Origin: DATJGR01 sp963812255
Lineage (GTDB): Bacteria; Pseudomonadota; Gammaproteobacteria; Pseudomonadales; Azotimanducaceae
Assembly (NCBI GenBank): GCA_963812255.1
Contig: CAWEUM010000005.1
Location: 744,001-808,000, forward strand
Direction of reading: 5' to 3'
Length of the DNA: 64,000 nucleotides
Position numbers and translations under genes: made by a program. Positions 27,803-38,391 of the stretch are shown one piece after another. Each line of letters starts with the position of its first letter. Position 1 is the first letter of the stretch. Below the pieces are notes generated by a model. That model was given only the letters and a program-made list of their open reading frames with translations, was not told the origin of the DNA and ran no database searches.

Positions 27803-29059
27803 ATGTTGACATGGGATGACTACGAAGAACCGGCCGCAACACCACCGCCGCGAGCCGATGCAGTCGAACGTTCCGAAACCGCGTCGTCGGCGCGTGCGTC
27901 CACCACAGCACCACGCGCGACAGTGGCCGAGGTCGAGTTGCCGACGGTGGTCGATGCCGACCCATCCAATCTGGAGAAGGCACAGGCCGCAGTCGCCGCA
28001 CTCGATCCGAAAACCGAGTTTCGCGCCTACGAAGGCTCGTTAGAACGGGTGACGGTCGACCAGAAACGGATGATCAACTGCCGCGCCGATCTGAATCAAC
28101 TGGTGCCGTTCAAATACGATTGGGCGTGGCAGAAATATCTGGATGGCTGCGCGAACCATTGGATGCCGCAGGAAATCAACATGACGGCGGACATCGCGTT
28201 GTGGAAAACCGACGGCGGCCTATCCGACGACGAGCGCCGAATCGTCAAGCGCAGCCTCGGCTTCTTCTCGACCGCGGATTCGCTCGTTGCCAACAATCTG
28301 GTGTTGGCGATCTATCGCCTTATCACGAATCCGGAATGCCGCCAGTACCTGCTGCGGCAGGCGTTCGAGGAAGCGATTCACACGCACGCATATCAATACG
28401 TGATCGAGTCGCTCAGCATGGACGAAGGCGAGATCTTCAACATGTACCACGAAGTACCCGCCGTTGCGCGCAAGGCGTCGTGGGCTCTGAAGTACACGCG
28501 GGAGCTTTCGGATCCGACGTTCACGACCGGCACGATCGAAGCAGACAAGGATCTGTTGAAGAATCTGATCGCGTACTACTGCGTGCTCGAAGGCATCTTC
28601 TTCTACTGCGGCTTCACTCAGATCCTGTCGATGGGGCGGCGCAACAAGATGACTGGCACAGCGGAACAGTTTCAGTACATCCTGCGCGACGAGTCGATGC
28701 ACGTGAACTTCGGCATCGACGTGATCAACCAGATCAAGTTCGAAAACCCGCAACTATGGGACGACGAAATCCGCAATCGCGCATCGCAGATGATCCTGGA
28801 AGGGACTCAACTCGAAATCGAGTATGCTCGCGACTCGATGCCGCGCGGTGTCGTCGGCATGAACGCAAACATGATGGCCGAGTATCTGCAGTTCATCGCG
28901 AATCGGCGTCTGGCTCAAATCGGTCTCGCAGAGCAGTTCCCCGGTGTGAAGAATCCGTTTCCCTGGATGTCGGAGATCATGGATCTAAAGAAGGAAAAGA
29001 ACTTCTTCGAAACCCGGGTTACCGAATATCAGACTGGTGGCGCGTTGAGTTGGGATTGA
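27803..29059 (+). CDS. nrdB: Ribonucleoside-diphosphate reductase, class I, beta subunit
   Basis: 418-residue radical-generating partner of NrdA. The diiron ligands follow the E. coli order: the Asp in NMTADIALWK, Glu-x2-His in EEAIHTHAYQYV with the radical Tyr four residues after that His, the Glu in YCVLEGIFFY, and Glu-x2-His in RDESMHVNFG. The tyrosine makes this a Y-radical type rather than a tyrosine-less form. About 80 poorly conserved residues, rich in Ala and Thr, precede the fold. AAGGAGG lies eight bases before the ATG, one of the strongest ribosome-binding sites in the window, consistent with co-translation with nrdA. Confidence 0.96.
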   Translation: MLTWDDYEEPAATPPPRADAVERSETASSARASTTAPRATVAEVELPTVVDADPSNLEKAQAAVAALDPKTEFRAYEGSLERVTVDQKRMINCRADLNQLVPFKYDWAWQKYLDGCANHWMPQEINMTADIALWKTDGGLSDDERRIVKRSLGFFSTADSLVANNLVLAIYRLITNPECRQYLLRQAFEEAIHTHAYQYVIESLSMDEGEIFNMYHEVPAVARKASWALKYTRELSDPTFTTGTIEADKDLLKNLIAYYCVLEGIFFYCGFTQILSMGRRNKMTGTAEQFQYILRDESMHVNFGIDVINQIKFENPQLWDDEIRNRASQMILEGTQLEIEYARDSMPRGVVGMNANMMAEYLQFIANRRLAQIGLAEQFPGVKNPFPWMSEIMDLKKEKNFFETRVTEYQTGGALSWD

Positions 29060-29095
29060 TTCCGACCAGCGAGATCATTCAGAAAACGATCGTCG

Positions 29096-30940
29096 ATGCA
29101 CAGATTCGCCATTGCCATCGCGGTTCTGCTTGCGGTGGCACTCGCCTACGCATACTGGCCGCAACACGAGAAGGCGCCGCCCGTCGCCGATCAGGCGACC
29201 CTGCGCCACACGCCCCTCGGTCCCGTCGTTGGGTTCGTCGACGCGTACGGCGCCCATGCGTGGCGGGGTCTGCCTTATGCGACACCGCCCGTCGGCGACC
29301 TGCGCTGGAAAGCACCGCGTCCGTCGAGGCCTTGGCGCAGCACCCGCGAAGCGCTCTCGATCGGCAACATGTGCGTGCAGTTTCCGTCGTTGTTGTCGGG
29401 TGCAGGACGGCAACCCAAGTCGAACGCTCCGGTCGGTAGCGAGGACTGCCTCTACCTGAACGTCTGGGCGCCGCCGTTCCTGCCGACGGCGATTCCGAGT
29501 GGCACGCCGGCTCGGCCGGTAATGCTCTGGATTCACGGCGGCGGCAACAGCATCGGCCACGGCGGCAGCTATAACGGCTCACATCTGGCCACATCCCAGA
29601 ATGTGCTGGTGGTCACGATCAACTACCGCCTCGGCCCATTCGGCTGGTTCTCGCATCCCGCCCTGCGCAGTGACGGCGCGTCACCGGAAGACAACTCCGG
29701 CAACTACGGACTGCTCGACGCGATCGGCGCGCTTCACTGGGTTCGCGACAACATCGCAGCGTTCGGCGGCAATCCGCACAATGTCACGATATTCGGCGAA
29801 TCGGCCGGCGGTACCGATGTACTCGCATTGATGGCGTCACCGTTGGCAAAAGGTCTGTTCCAGCGCGCAATCGTCGAGAGCGGCGGATTGTTCGTCAGTT
29901 CGCGCAGCGTCGCGGAGAACTACCGCGACGATACGGCAAGTCCGGGACATCCATTCAGTGGACGCGAATCGGTCGATCGGCTGCTGATCGAGGAAGGCAA
30001 AGCCACCGATAAGGCGGCCGCGAAATCGTTGCAGAATTCGATGACGAACGACGCGCTGCACGCGTTGCTGATGAGCGCGAACGCCGACGACATCATGAAA
30101 CTCTACAGCGGCGGCGCCTTCGGCATGATCAACGCACCCGGTCTGGTTGCCGACGGATTTGTACTGCCGATCGATTTCGATGCAGCGACCACGTTTGCGG
30201 ATCCGACGAAGTACAACGCCGTACCGACAATCCTCGGTACGAACCGAGACGAGGTCGCACTGTTCATGGTGCGTGATCCGCGCTGGGTGGAGAACCGGCT
30301 GTGGATCTTCCCGCGCCTGAAGGATCGGGCCGCGTATCTGCGCCAGGTGCGCTATCAGACCGACTCGTGGCGGCTTGGCGGCGTCGACGACATTGCGCGC
30401 GCGATGAATCATTCGCAGCCCGGTCACGTGTTCGCGTACCGGTTCGATTGGGACGAAGAGCCGTCGGTGATGGGCTACGACCTCTCGACTGCGCTAGGCG
30501 CCGCACACGGTCTCGAAATTGCGTTCGTATTCGGTGAATTCGAAGGGGGTCTGGGGCTCAGCTACCTGTATCCGAAGACGCCTGCGCGCGACGCGCTCTC
30601 CAAGAGCATGATGTCGTACTGGGCGCAGTTCGCGTATTCCGGCAACCCGAACACCGGACGCAACGGCGAGCAGGTTCGATGGCGGCCCTGGGGCAGTGAA
30701 CGCGAGACGTCGATCATTCTCGACACGACACCTCCCGGGATTCGTATGACGCGTGACGAGATCACGACCGACAGCCTCAAACAGCGGCTGCTGCGGGACA
30801 CCTCGATGACCGATCAGAGAGAGCGGTGCGAACTCTACGCACAGCTCTTCCGCGACGCATCGTTCGATCGTGATGAGTACCGGCATCTCGGTAAATCGGG
30901 TTGCGGCAACTACGATCCGGAGTCGTTCCGCCGCTTCTGA
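29096..30940 (+). CDS. Type B carboxylesterase, exported or membrane-anchored
   Basis: 614-residue alpha/beta hydrolase of the carboxylesterase/cholinesterase family. An N-terminal hydrophobic helix (FAIAIAVLLAVALAYAYW) acts as signal or anchor, so the enzyme faces the periplasm. WRGLPYATPPVGDLRW, SEDCLYLNVW, WIHGGG (oxyanion hole), and GESAGG with nucleophile S236 are visible. The Glu of the triad fits TNRDEVALF and the His AAHGLEIAF. The substrate ester cannot be predicted. It follows nrdB after 36 bases but is functionally unrelated, and is convergent with the glutamate dehydrogenase gene. Confidence 0.92.
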   Translation: MHRFAIAIAVLLAVALAYAYWPQHEKAPPVADQATLRHTPLGPVVGFVDAYGAHAWRGLPYATPPVGDLRWKAPRPSRPWRSTREALSIGNMCVQFPSLLSGAGRQPKSNAPVGSEDCLYLNVWAPPFLPTAIPSGTPARPVMLWIHGGGNSIGHGGSYNGSHLATSQNVLVVTINYRLGPFGWFSHPALRSDGASPEDNSGNYGLLDAIGALHWVRDNIAAFGGNPHNVTIFGESAGGTDVLALMASPLAKGLFQRAIVESGGLFVSSRSVAENYRDDTASPGHPFSGRESVDRLLIEEGKATDKAAAKSLQNSMTNDALHALLMSANADDIMKLYSGGAFGMINAPGLVADGFVLPIDFDAATTFADPTKYNAVPTILGTNRDEVALFMVRDPRWVENRLWIFPRLKDRAAYLRQVRYQTDSWRLGGVDDIARAMNHSQPGHVFAYRFDWDEEPSVMGYDLSTALGAAHGLEIAFVFGEFEGGLGLSYLYPKTPARDALSKSMMSYWAQFAYSGNPNTGRNGEQVRWRPWGSERETSIILDTTPPGIRMTRDEITTDSLKQRLLRDTSMTDQRERCELYAQLFRDASFDRDEYRHLGKSGCGNYDPESFRRF

Positions 30941-30951
30941 CGCGCGATTCC

Positions 30952-33900
30952 TTAGGGCGCGCCCCCGTCCGCCACCGGCGACGGCACGGGTCCAAGGGTC
31001 GTCGCCAGATCCGCCAACTTTCGGCACGTCATCGACAACAGCGAGAAATCCTGTGTCGTTGCGCGTTGGGCATTGTCGATCGCGGCGCGCCACGCGCGCG
31101 CGAACAACGGCCGTTGCTGCAGCCAACGATCGATCGCGGCCGCGTTCGTGGCCGATTCACCCCGCTCGACCAGATCCCGACCGATGCGCGCCGCCAGCAT
31201 GGCCTGCTGGCTCATCAGATCGTCGAGCAGCAGATCACGCTCCATCGCCTGCCACAGACTCGCCGGTGTCACGCGAGCCAGGTGATCTGCAAGCCAATCG
31301 GCCGCGAGCGCCGCATTCAGCGTGGCGAAAATGTCTGCCACCACACGCAGTTGCGCGCCGGTGCGTTCCGCTGCATCGATCACCGGTAAGGTCGTCACCA
31401 GCGCCGCGGCATTACCACAGGATTCGGCCACAGCGATCGTGACGCCCATCTGCGTCCAGCGTGCAATCTGATCGCTGCGACGCGCTCGGCCGGAGACCCC
31501 CATCAACGCCAATCGCGAATCCGCCAGCGAGCCGATATTCGACGCGAAATGGCGGGTCAGGTCCGCGACGTCGAGGGCAGCACGCCGATGCCGCAGAAAC
31601 CAGCGCGTCGACCGGCGAGCGAGCTGCACGATCTGCAGCAGCATGTCGAGTCGCGTTTCGCCATCGACATCCTGCAAAGACTCGATACTTCGAAACACTT
31701 CGCGAATGCCAAAACACGCCGCGGCGGCATAGTAGGCGCGCACGATCTCATCCGGCTCCGCGCCGACGACATCCGACAGGTGCACCACGGAAGACAGTCC
31801 CAAGTGGTGCACAATATCGTTGGCCACGATCGTCGAGACGATCTCGCGACATAGCCGGTGCTTGCGTACCGCAGTCGGATAACGTTCCCGGATCACTGCC
31901 GGAAACGCCTCGAAGACGGTCTCCGCAATCGTCGCGTCCGCGTGAACCGCCGAGTCGATCAGATGTTCTTTGACGTGAGTTTTCGCGTACGACAGCAGCA
32001 CCGCAAGTTCCGGGCGTGTCAGCGTCTGACCGCGCGCCGTTCGCTCCACGAGCACATCGTCGCTCGGTACGCCCTCGAGCCCTCGATCGAGGCGCCCGTC
32101 TGCCTCCATCCGAACCATGAACCGCTGGTATTCGTCGAGGCGCTCGCGGACGTGACGTTGCGTAATCGACAGCGCCTGCGCCTGCCTGAAACTGTTGGTC
32201 AGCACGAGGTCGGCGACATTCTTGGTCATCTCGACAAGCAATTGATTGCGTTGCTTCAGCGTCAAATCACCGTCGGCTATGAGCTGGTTCAACAGAATCT
32301 TCAGATTCACTTCGTGGTCGGAACAATCGACACCGGCTGCGTTGTCGATGAAATCGGTGTTGACAGCGCCGCCCGCCAGCGCGAATTCCACACGCGCTGC
32401 TTGCGTCAGGCCGAGATTGCCACCCTCCCCGAACACTCTGGCGCGCAGATTCGCTGCGTTTACCCGGACCGCGTCGTTGGCACGATCGCCAACATCGAGA
32501 TCGGTTTCGTGGGTGCCCTTGACATAGGTCCCGATGCCGCCGTTCCAGATCAGGTCGATCGGTGCCGCGAGCAACAAATGAATCAGTTCGTCCGGCGAAC
32601 ACTGCGGCACATCGATCCCGAACCGCTCGCGCATTGGCGCAGTAACGGCGATCGACTTCTGAGCGCGCGAAAAGACACCGCCGCCGGCAGAAATCAGCGC
32701 TGCGTCGTATTCGTTCCAGCCAGAACGCGGCAGCGCGTACAAGCGTGCGCGCTCGTCGAAGCTCGTCTCTGGATCCGGGTCCGGATCGACGAAGATATGC
32801 TGATGGTTGAATGCGGCCACAAGGCGAACCGACCTCGATTGCAGTAGGCCGTTGCCGAAGACGTCGCCGGACATATCGCCGATACCCAGCACGGTGATTG
32901 GATCCTTTTGCGCATCGATGCCGCACTCGCTGAAATGCCGCTGCACGGAGATCCACGCACCACGGGCGGTAATACCCATCCGCTTGTGGTCGTAGCCATT
33001 CGAGCCGCCCGACGCGAACGCGTCGCCCAACCAGAACCGATAGTCGCGCGACACCTCGTTCGCGTAGTCCGAAAACGCCGCGGTGCCCTTGTCGGCCGCG
33101 ACAACCAGATAGGGATCATCACCGTCGTAGCGCCGAACACGCAACGGCGGCACGACCACTCCCTCTACAATGTTGTCCGTCACGTCGAGCAAACCGCTGA
33201 TGAACTCGCGATAGCACGCAATCGCTTCGGACATCAATGCATCACGAGCGTCCGGCGCCCGTCGCACGAAGAAGCCGCCTTTGGCGCCGGTGGGCACGAT
33301 GACCGCGTTCTTCACGATCTGCGCTTTGACGAGTCCAAGCACCTCAGTGCGGTAATCCTCCAGACGATCGGACCAGCGCAGGCCACCGCGAGCGATCGGA
33401 CCGGCACGCAGATGCAGCCCCTCCATGCGCGGCGAAAACACGAATATTTCGTGTAGCGGTACCGGCTGCGGCATGTTCGCAATGGTCCTCGGCGCGAGCT
33501 TCAGCGCGAGCCGGGATAGCGGCGTACCATTGGGCGTCCGTTGAAAGTAATTCGTGCGTTGGGTCGCCTCGATCAACTCGAGGATGCGTCGTAGCGTGCG
33601 ATCCTCGTTCAGCAACGCGACCGCATTGAGTGCTTCGATGATCTCCGCACGCACCTTCGGATAATCGGAACCCCCATCCGCATCGGGGTCGAACCGCTCG
33701 ACGAACAGGCGCACCAGACCGCGAGCGATCGCCGGATACTTGCACAACGTGTTGCTGATGAACTCGCGACCAAGTCCGAACCGCGTCTGCTTCATATACT
33801 CCGCATAGGCGCGAAGCATCGCGACCTGGCGCCAGTCGAGCCCTGCGAGCAGCACCAACCGATTGAACGAATCATCGTCCGCAGCACGCTGCCAGACCTG

Positions 33901-35769
33901 AACGAATGCGTCCTCGAAACGCGCGCCGACAGCGGCGATATCTACCGGACCGCCGACCGCCAGTTCGAAGTCGTGTATCGAAACGGTATGGGTCGCGCAG
34001 GAGATCCGATAAGGATTTTCGCCGATCGCGCGCACACCCATGTGTTCCAGAACGGGGATCAGATCGGATAGCGGCAACGGTTCGCCGAGGTGAAACACGC
34101 GCAGGAAGAACATGTCTTGCGGATCTTCCGGGCCGCGATAGAGACGCATCGTCAGACTTAGTTGTTCGCTCAGCGCTTCGATGTCAAGGATGTCGGAGAC
34201 CGCTGCGCGCGGTGAATGATTCTCCCGATATCCGGCCGGCAGAGCGTCCAGATAGCGTTCGATCAGCCGCCTTCCATCAACCTCGCCGCATTCCTGCACC
34301 AGCGCTTGTCGCAAATCCTGCGACCAGTCACGCGTCAACGCGGCGACAGCGTTCTGCAGTTCGCCGATGTCGACGCTTTTGCCGCCACCAGGCGGAACCC
34401 GAATGATGAATTGCAAGCGCACGAGGATCGATTCGGAAAAGTAGGCGTCGAACGGGGCATCTTCTGCCCCGAGCGTCGTCGTAAGCAGTTGCTGAATTCG
34501 AACGCGAACCTGTGTGTTGTAGACATCCCGTGGCATATAGACGAGGCAGGTATAGAAAAGGCCATAGCGATCGCGCCGCAGAAATACCCGCGTGCGGCGC
34601 CGCTCGTGAATCTGGGTGATCGCCAGCGTAGTGGCGAATAGTTCATCTTCGGAACACTGGAACAGATCGTCGCGCGGGTAGCTGGCCAGCACATGCGCGA
34701 GGATCTTGCCGTCGAAGCCGTTCGGATCGAGGCCGGATCGTGCGCGAATGTTCGCCACCTTACGCCGCAGCAATGGAATCCGGTCGGGACGCTCGCTGTA
34801 GACGGAGGAGATGTAGAGGCCGAGAAATCCTTGCTCGCCAACGACGTCCCCGGCACTGTTGAAGCACTTCACGGCGATGTAGTCCGGATAGGCTGGCCGA
34901 TGCACCTGCGACCGCGTACCCGATTTCGAAAATGCCAGCAAGGTCCGCTCGAGCAGAAACTCACGTGTATCGGCCGGCTGATCTGCTAGCAGACGCTCCG
35001 ACGACGGCTCGCGATTGCGCAGAATACCCAGTTCGCTGTCGGGTACCTGCCGAGTCGTCCCAGCGCCGAAATCGAACTCCCGATAGCCCAGAAACGTGAA
35101 GTTGCCGTTCTCGAGCCACTCGAGGAACGCAATCGCTTCGGCGATCTCGTCTTTCGGCAGCGGCGGCGGCGCATTCCCCAACGCTTCGACTATGGCGCGC
35201 AGGCGCCTCTTCATTTTGGCGAAGTCACCAACGCTGGCGCGCACATCTTTTAGGATGGAGTTGAGCTGTACCCTGAGCGCGGCCAGCCGCTCTGCCTCGA
35301 GGCGGTCGATTTCGGCATAGATCAACACCTCGTTGTGTGCGTCCGGCGATTGCGGATCGATCCGCACCAGCCCACCCGCCGCGTCGCGTATCGCTGCGAA
35401 CACCACGTTCTGAAGGTGGTGCGTGACCAGCCCACGGCGCGATAGCTCCATCAAGACCGAATCGGTGATGAACGGCATGTCCGGGTGAGCGATCTGAACG
35501 ATCGTGTGATCCGATGCCCAGCCGTCGCGTTCGTAGTGCGGATTGCCGACCTCGACGTCCGCTGCATTCCAGGCGCGGACTTGAAAGTGGCGCAAACACG
35601 CGATCGTCATGCCGGCCGCGTCTTCGACGCTGCGATCATTCAGATCCTCTGGCGCAACGCGTGACCAGAACTGCCGTGTAAACGCGGCGGCGAGCGCATG
35701 CTCGCGCGCATCCAGCCGGTCGCGAATGCGATCCAACACGGCCACCAGGAATGAGGCATTCTTTTGCAT
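30952..35769 (-). CDS. gdhB: NAD-specific glutamate dehydrogenase, 180-kDa class
   Basis: 1605-residue enzyme that oxidatively deaminates glutamate to 2-oxoglutarate with NAD, mainly in amino-acid catabolism. The size, the long N-terminal regulatory half (ACT-like repeats) and the catalytic core with IVPTGAKGGFFVRR, NYFQRTPNGTPLSRLALKL, RGGLRWSDRLEDYRTEV, GIGDMSGDVFGNGLL and GEGGNLGLTQAARVEF fit the bacterial large GDH. Unlike the small hexameric GDH, these are often allosterically controlled. It is convergent with the carboxylesterase and divergent from rlmJ, with 129 bases for both promoters. Confidence 0.96.
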   Translation of the reverse strand: MQKNASFLVAVLDRIRDRLDAREHALAAAFTRQFWSRVAPEDLNDRSVEDAAGMTIACLRHFQVRAWNAADVEVGNPHYERDGWASDHTIVQIAHPDMPFITDSVLMELSRRGLVTHHLQNVVFAAIRDAAGGLVRIDPQSPDAHNEVLIYAEIDRLEAERLAALRVQLNSILKDVRASVGDFAKMKRRLRAIVEALGNAPPPLPKDEIAEAIAFLEWLENGNFTFLGYREFDFGAGTTRQVPDSELGILRNREPSSERLLADQPADTREFLLERTLLAFSKSGTRSQVHRPAYPDYIAVKCFNSAGDVVGEQGFLGLYISSVYSERPDRIPLLRRKVANIRARSGLDPNGFDGKILAHVLASYPRDDLFQCSEDELFATTLAITQIHERRRTRVFLRRDRYGLFYTCLVYMPRDVYNTQVRVRIQQLLTTTLGAEDAPFDAYFSESILVRLQFIIRVPPGGGKSVDIGELQNAVAALTRDWSQDLRQALVQECGEVDGRRLIERYLDALPAGYRENHSPRAAVSDILDIEALSEQLSLTMRLYRGPEDPQDMFFLRVFHLGEPLPLSDLIPVLEHMGVRAIGENPYRISCATHTVSIHDFELAVGGPVDIAAVGARFEDAFVQVWQRAADDDSFNRLVLLAGLDWRQVAMLRAYAEYMKQTRFGLGREFISNTLCKYPAIARGLVRLFVERFDPDADGGSDYPKVRAEIIEALNAVALLNEDRTLRRILELIEATQRTNYFQRTPNGTPLSRLALKLAPRTIANMPQPVPLHEIFVFSPRMEGLHLRAGPIARGGLRWSDRLEDYRTEVLGLVKAQIVKNAVIVPTGAKGGFFVRRAPDARDALMSEAIACYREFISGLLDVTDNIVEGVVVPPLRVRRYDGDDPYLVVAADKGTAAFSDYANEVSRDYRFWLGDAFASGGSNGYDHKRMGITARGAWISVQRHFSECGIDAQKDPITVLGIGDMSGDVFGNGLLQSRSVRLVAAFNHQHIFVDPDPDPETSFDERARLYALPRSGWNEYDAALISAGGGVFSRAQKSIAVTAPMRERFGIDVPQCSPDELIHLLLAAPIDLIWNGGIGTYVKGTHETDLDVGDRANDAVRVNAANLRARVFGEGGNLGLTQAARVEFALAGGAVNTDFIDNAAGVDCSDHEVNLKILLNQLIADGDLTLKQRNQLLVEMTKNVADLVLTNSFRQAQALSITQRHVRERLDEYQRFMVRMEADGRLDRGLEGVPSDDVLVERTARGQTLTRPELAVLLSYAKTHVKEHLIDSAVHADATIAETVFEAFPAVIRERYPTAVRKHRLCREIVSTIVANDIVHHLGLSSVVHLSDVVGAEPDEIVRAYYAAAACFGIREVFRSIESLQDVDGETRLDMLLQIVQLARRSTRWFLRHRRAALDVADLTRHFASNIGSLADSRLALMGVSGRARRSDQIARWTQMGVTIAVAESCGNAAALVTTLPVIDAAERTGAQLRVVADIFATLNAALAADWLADHLARVTPASLWQAMERDLLLDDLMSQQAMLAARIGRDLVERGESATNAAAIDRWLQQRPLFARAWRAAIDNAQRATTQDFSLLSMTCRKLADLATTLGPVPSPVADGGAP

Positions 35770-35898
35770 GGGACGCTCTACCGCGTGGGCTATCTACTGA
35801 AAATGAGGACGTTTCGTCGGGTCGCTTCAGTATAGGCTGAGTAGACCCATCCAGGATCGACCGGTACGCTGCGCGTTCAAATGCAATCTTAAAATCCG

Positions 35899-36750
35899 GT
35901 GCTGAGCTATCGCCACCGCTTTCACGCCGGCAACCTTGCTGACGTTCTGAAGCATTCCGCCCTGACGGCGGTGTTAGACGCGGCAATCTGCAAACCGACG
36001 CCGCTCGTCTACCTCGACACGCACGCGGGCGCCGGAATCTATCGATTCGACGATGTGCACAGCGAACATCACAGTGGGATCGAGGCACTGCGCAGCTCGA
36101 CTTCGGCAAGCATGCCGAAGACCATCGCGCGCTATCTCGATTGCGTCCGAGCATTCAACTCGGGTCCGGAGACGTTGCGTTATCCCGGATCCGCGGTCAT
36201 CGCGGCACACCTGCTCCGCGAGACCGATCGCCTGATGCTCTGCGAGCGCCAACCCGCAGACGCCGATGCGCTTTCAGACGCGCTGCGCCCCTATGCGCAG
36301 ACAGATTCGCGAATGGAGGCGCGCGTGAGGATCGATTGCGGCAATGGATATGATTTGCTGAAATCCGCGCTGCCACCACGCGAACGACGCGGCGTGATCC
36401 TGATCGATCCGGCCTACGAACTCGCCGACGAACCGGTGCGCGTGATCGACGGGCTGCGTGTGGCTCTGCCTCGATTTCGCCACGGCGTGTACATCGTTTG
36501 GTATCCATTGCATTCCAAGCATGATCACGCCGACCTGAAGCGTCACTTCCGTCGCCTCGACCCGCCGAAAACGCTGTGCATCGAACTCGACCCCCGGCCG
36601 CCAGCGGCTCCGGGCGCAACGGGCTCTGGCGTGTTGGTCGTGAATCCGCCGTTTCAGGCCGTGACGGAACTCGGACTGCTGACGACCTATCTGGGCCGCG
36701 CGCTGGCACCTGGCGGCCGCGCAATCTGCGAGTGGCTGATTCCGGAGTAG
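35899..36750 (+). CDS. rlmJ: 23S rRNA (adenine-2030-N6)-methyltransferase RlmJ
   Basis: 283-residue SAM-dependent methyltransferase that modifies A2030 of 23S rRNA. The signature start LSYRHRFHAGNLADVLKH, then YLDTHAGAGIYRF (SAM motif I), RGVILIDPAYELADE with the DPxY catalytic motif, and VYIVWYPLHSK are all typical of RlmJ. The start is a GTG with no clear ribosome-binding site; a possible -10 TAAAAT lies only a few bases before it, so a leaderless or very short-leader transcript is possible. It is convergent with paaE. Confidence 0.95.
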   Translation: MLSYRHRFHAGNLADVLKHSALTAVLDAAICKPTPLVYLDTHAGAGIYRFDDVHSEHHSGIEALRSSTSASMPKTIARYLDCVRAFNSGPETLRYPGSAVIAAHLLRETDRLMLCERQPADADALSDALRPYAQTDSRMEARVRIDCGNGYDLLKSALPPRERRGVILIDPAYELADEPVRVIDGLRVALPRFRHGVYIVWYPLHSKHDHADLKRHFRRLDPPKTLCIELDPRPPAAPGATGSGVLVVNPPFQAVTELGLLTTYLGRALAPGGRAICEWLIPE

Positions 36751-36792
36751 CGCGACGGACGCATGAACCACCTTGCGACGCCGATCGTCACG

Positions 36793-37878
36793 TTACACAG
36801 CGTCGTAGTCGACAACGACACGCGGCGTGACCGGGTGTGCCTGGCATGTGAGAATGAACCCCGCCTCGAGTTCGGCCTGACTGAGCGCGTGATTGAGATC
36901 CATCTCCACTTCGCCTTCGATCAGTCTGGCTTTACACGTCGCGCACACGCCGCCTTTACACGAGAACGGCACTTCGAGGCCCGCATCGAGCGCTCCGTCG
37001 AGCACGTTCTCGCCGTCGCTGGCCAGTTCGAAACCGGTCTCGCGGCCACCCACGCGCACGCGCACCTCCGACAACGCACCGGCGAACCGTTCGGCGCGGG
37101 ACCGGTGCTTCGCGATCACGGCCTTCGCGTCCAGCGCCGAGGCGTGAAACAGTTCGTAGTGAATGCGCTGTGGATCGATCCCTTCACCACGCAGGCCGCG
37201 CGACACTTCCGAGATCATTGCCTCGGGGCCGCACAGAAAGAACTCATCGTACGCAACGATCCGAATCAAGCGGCGGTTCAGCTCACGGCCTTTACGATTG
37301 TCGATCCGACCGTTGAGAACCTCGGCACCCTGCTGTTCGCGGCTCATCACGTTGATCCATTGCAGGCGATCGAGGTAGGCGTTCTTCAGGAAGCTCAGCT
37401 CGTCGCGAAACATCATCGTTGCGGTGCGGCGGTTGCCGTACAACAAGGTCACCCGGCTGCGCGGCTCGCCGGCAAGCACGCTGCGAACGACCGACAGGAT
37501 CGGCGTGATGCCACTGCCGGCCGCGATGCACAGATAGTTGCGCGCTCGAGTTGCATCGAGCGGCGTCGTGAACTCGCCAGCCGGCGGCGCGACGTCGATC
37601 GTCGCACCGGGCTTTAGATGACGATGTGCATACTCGGAGAAGCGCCCGCCTGCAACGCGCTTGATCGCAATCATCGGCATCGGATCGCCAGCCGCACAGC
37701 AGATCGAGTAAGACCGCACCAGCAACTCGCCATCGATCCGTGCGCGCAACGTCAAATACTGGCCATGATGAAACTCGAATGCCGGCGCATATTCGGTAGG
37801 AACTTCGAAGCGCACGGCGAGCGCATCGTCAGTCAGCATCCGGGTTGCGGCGATCCTCAGCGGGACATAGGTATCCAC
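36793..37878 (-). CDS. paaE: Phenylacetyl-CoA epoxidase reductase subunit PaaE
   Basis: 361-residue FAD- and [2Fe-2S]-containing reductase that passes electrons from NADPH to the PaaABC monooxygenase. The N-terminal ferredoxin-reductase part has RSYSICC (FAD binding) and AAGSGITPILSVVRS (NADP binding). The C-terminal plant-type ferredoxin has CKGGVCATCKA plus a later Cys in FILTCQAHP. Start GTG at 37878, three bases after the paaD stop. Last gene of the paaABCDE run. Confidence 0.95.
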   Translation of the reverse strand: MDTYVPLRIAATRMLTDDALAVRFEVPTEYAPAFEFHHGQYLTLRARIDGELLVRSYSICCAAGDPMPMIAIKRVAGGRFSEYAHRHLKPGATIDVAPPAGEFTTPLDATRARNYLCIAAGSGITPILSVVRSVLAGEPRSRVTLLYGNRRTATMMFRDELSFLKNAYLDRLQWINVMSREQQGAEVLNGRIDNRKGRELNRRLIRIVAYDEFFLCGPEAMISEVSRGLRGEGIDPQRIHYELFHASALDAKAVIAKHRSRAERFAGALSEVRVRVGGRETGFELASDGENVLDGALDAGLEVPFSCKGGVCATCKARLIEGEVEMDLNHALSQAELEAGFILTCQAHPVTPRVVVDYDAV

Positions 37879-37881
37879 GTC

Positions 37882-38391
37882 TCAGATGCGCTTGAAGTGA
37901 TCAAACGGTTCGCAGCAGTCGTCACATCGATACAGCGCTTTGCAGGCGGTCGAGCCGAACTCCGAGATGCACGAGGTATTACCCGATCCGCATTGCGGGC
38001 AACACACGGCGCCCGGTGGCGCGATCCCGTATTCGCGCAACAGCTGCTTCGCGCTCGGCGTCAGCCAATCGGTCGTCCACGCAGGCTTCAAGCGACGCAC
38101 GATCTCGACGTTCGCATGGCCGGCTTCCAGCAGACGCGCGCGCACATCCTGCTCCATCGCATCCAACGCCGGACATCCCGAGTACGTCGGCGTGATGACC
38201 ACGACGACATTCGCACCGTTGCTGTACACGTCCTGCAGCACGCCCAATTGCCACAGACTGAGCGCCGGTACCTCGGGGTCCTTGACGTCATCGAGCAGCG
38301 ACCATAGCGAATCGTCCGGCGCATCGCGCCGAGCCGCAAAACGTTCGGCCTGCGCCGCCGGCACAGCGTCGATACGGCGAATCGCTACCAC
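37882..38391 (-). CDS. paaD: Phenylacetyl-CoA epoxidase subunit PaaD
   Basis: 169-residue DUF59/MIP18-family protein needed for active PaaABCE, thought to help mature iron-sulfur centres. It contains LLDDVKDPEVPALSLWQLG, VVITPTYSGCPA, and the PaaD-specific C-terminal zinc or cluster region with CCPQCGSGNTSCISEFGST and CDDCCEPFDHFK. The open frame reaches 38646, but that part lies inside paaC. The GTG at 38391, overlapping the paaC stop by seven bases, is the natural start and gives the typical length. Confidence 0.93.
   Translation of the reverse strand: MVAIRRIDAVPAAQAERFAARRDAPDDSLWSLLDDVKDPEVPALSLWQLGVLQDVYSNGANVVVVITPTYSGCPALDAMEQDVRARLLEAGHANVEIVRRLKPAWTTDWLTPSAKQLLREYGIAPPGAVCCPQCGSGNTSCISEFGSTACKALYRCDDCCEPFDHFKRI

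Noticed and set aside
31858..32847. Plus-strand 329-residue frame
   Set aside because: Antisense to the NAD-glutamate dehydrogenase gene, no domain, no ribosome-binding site.
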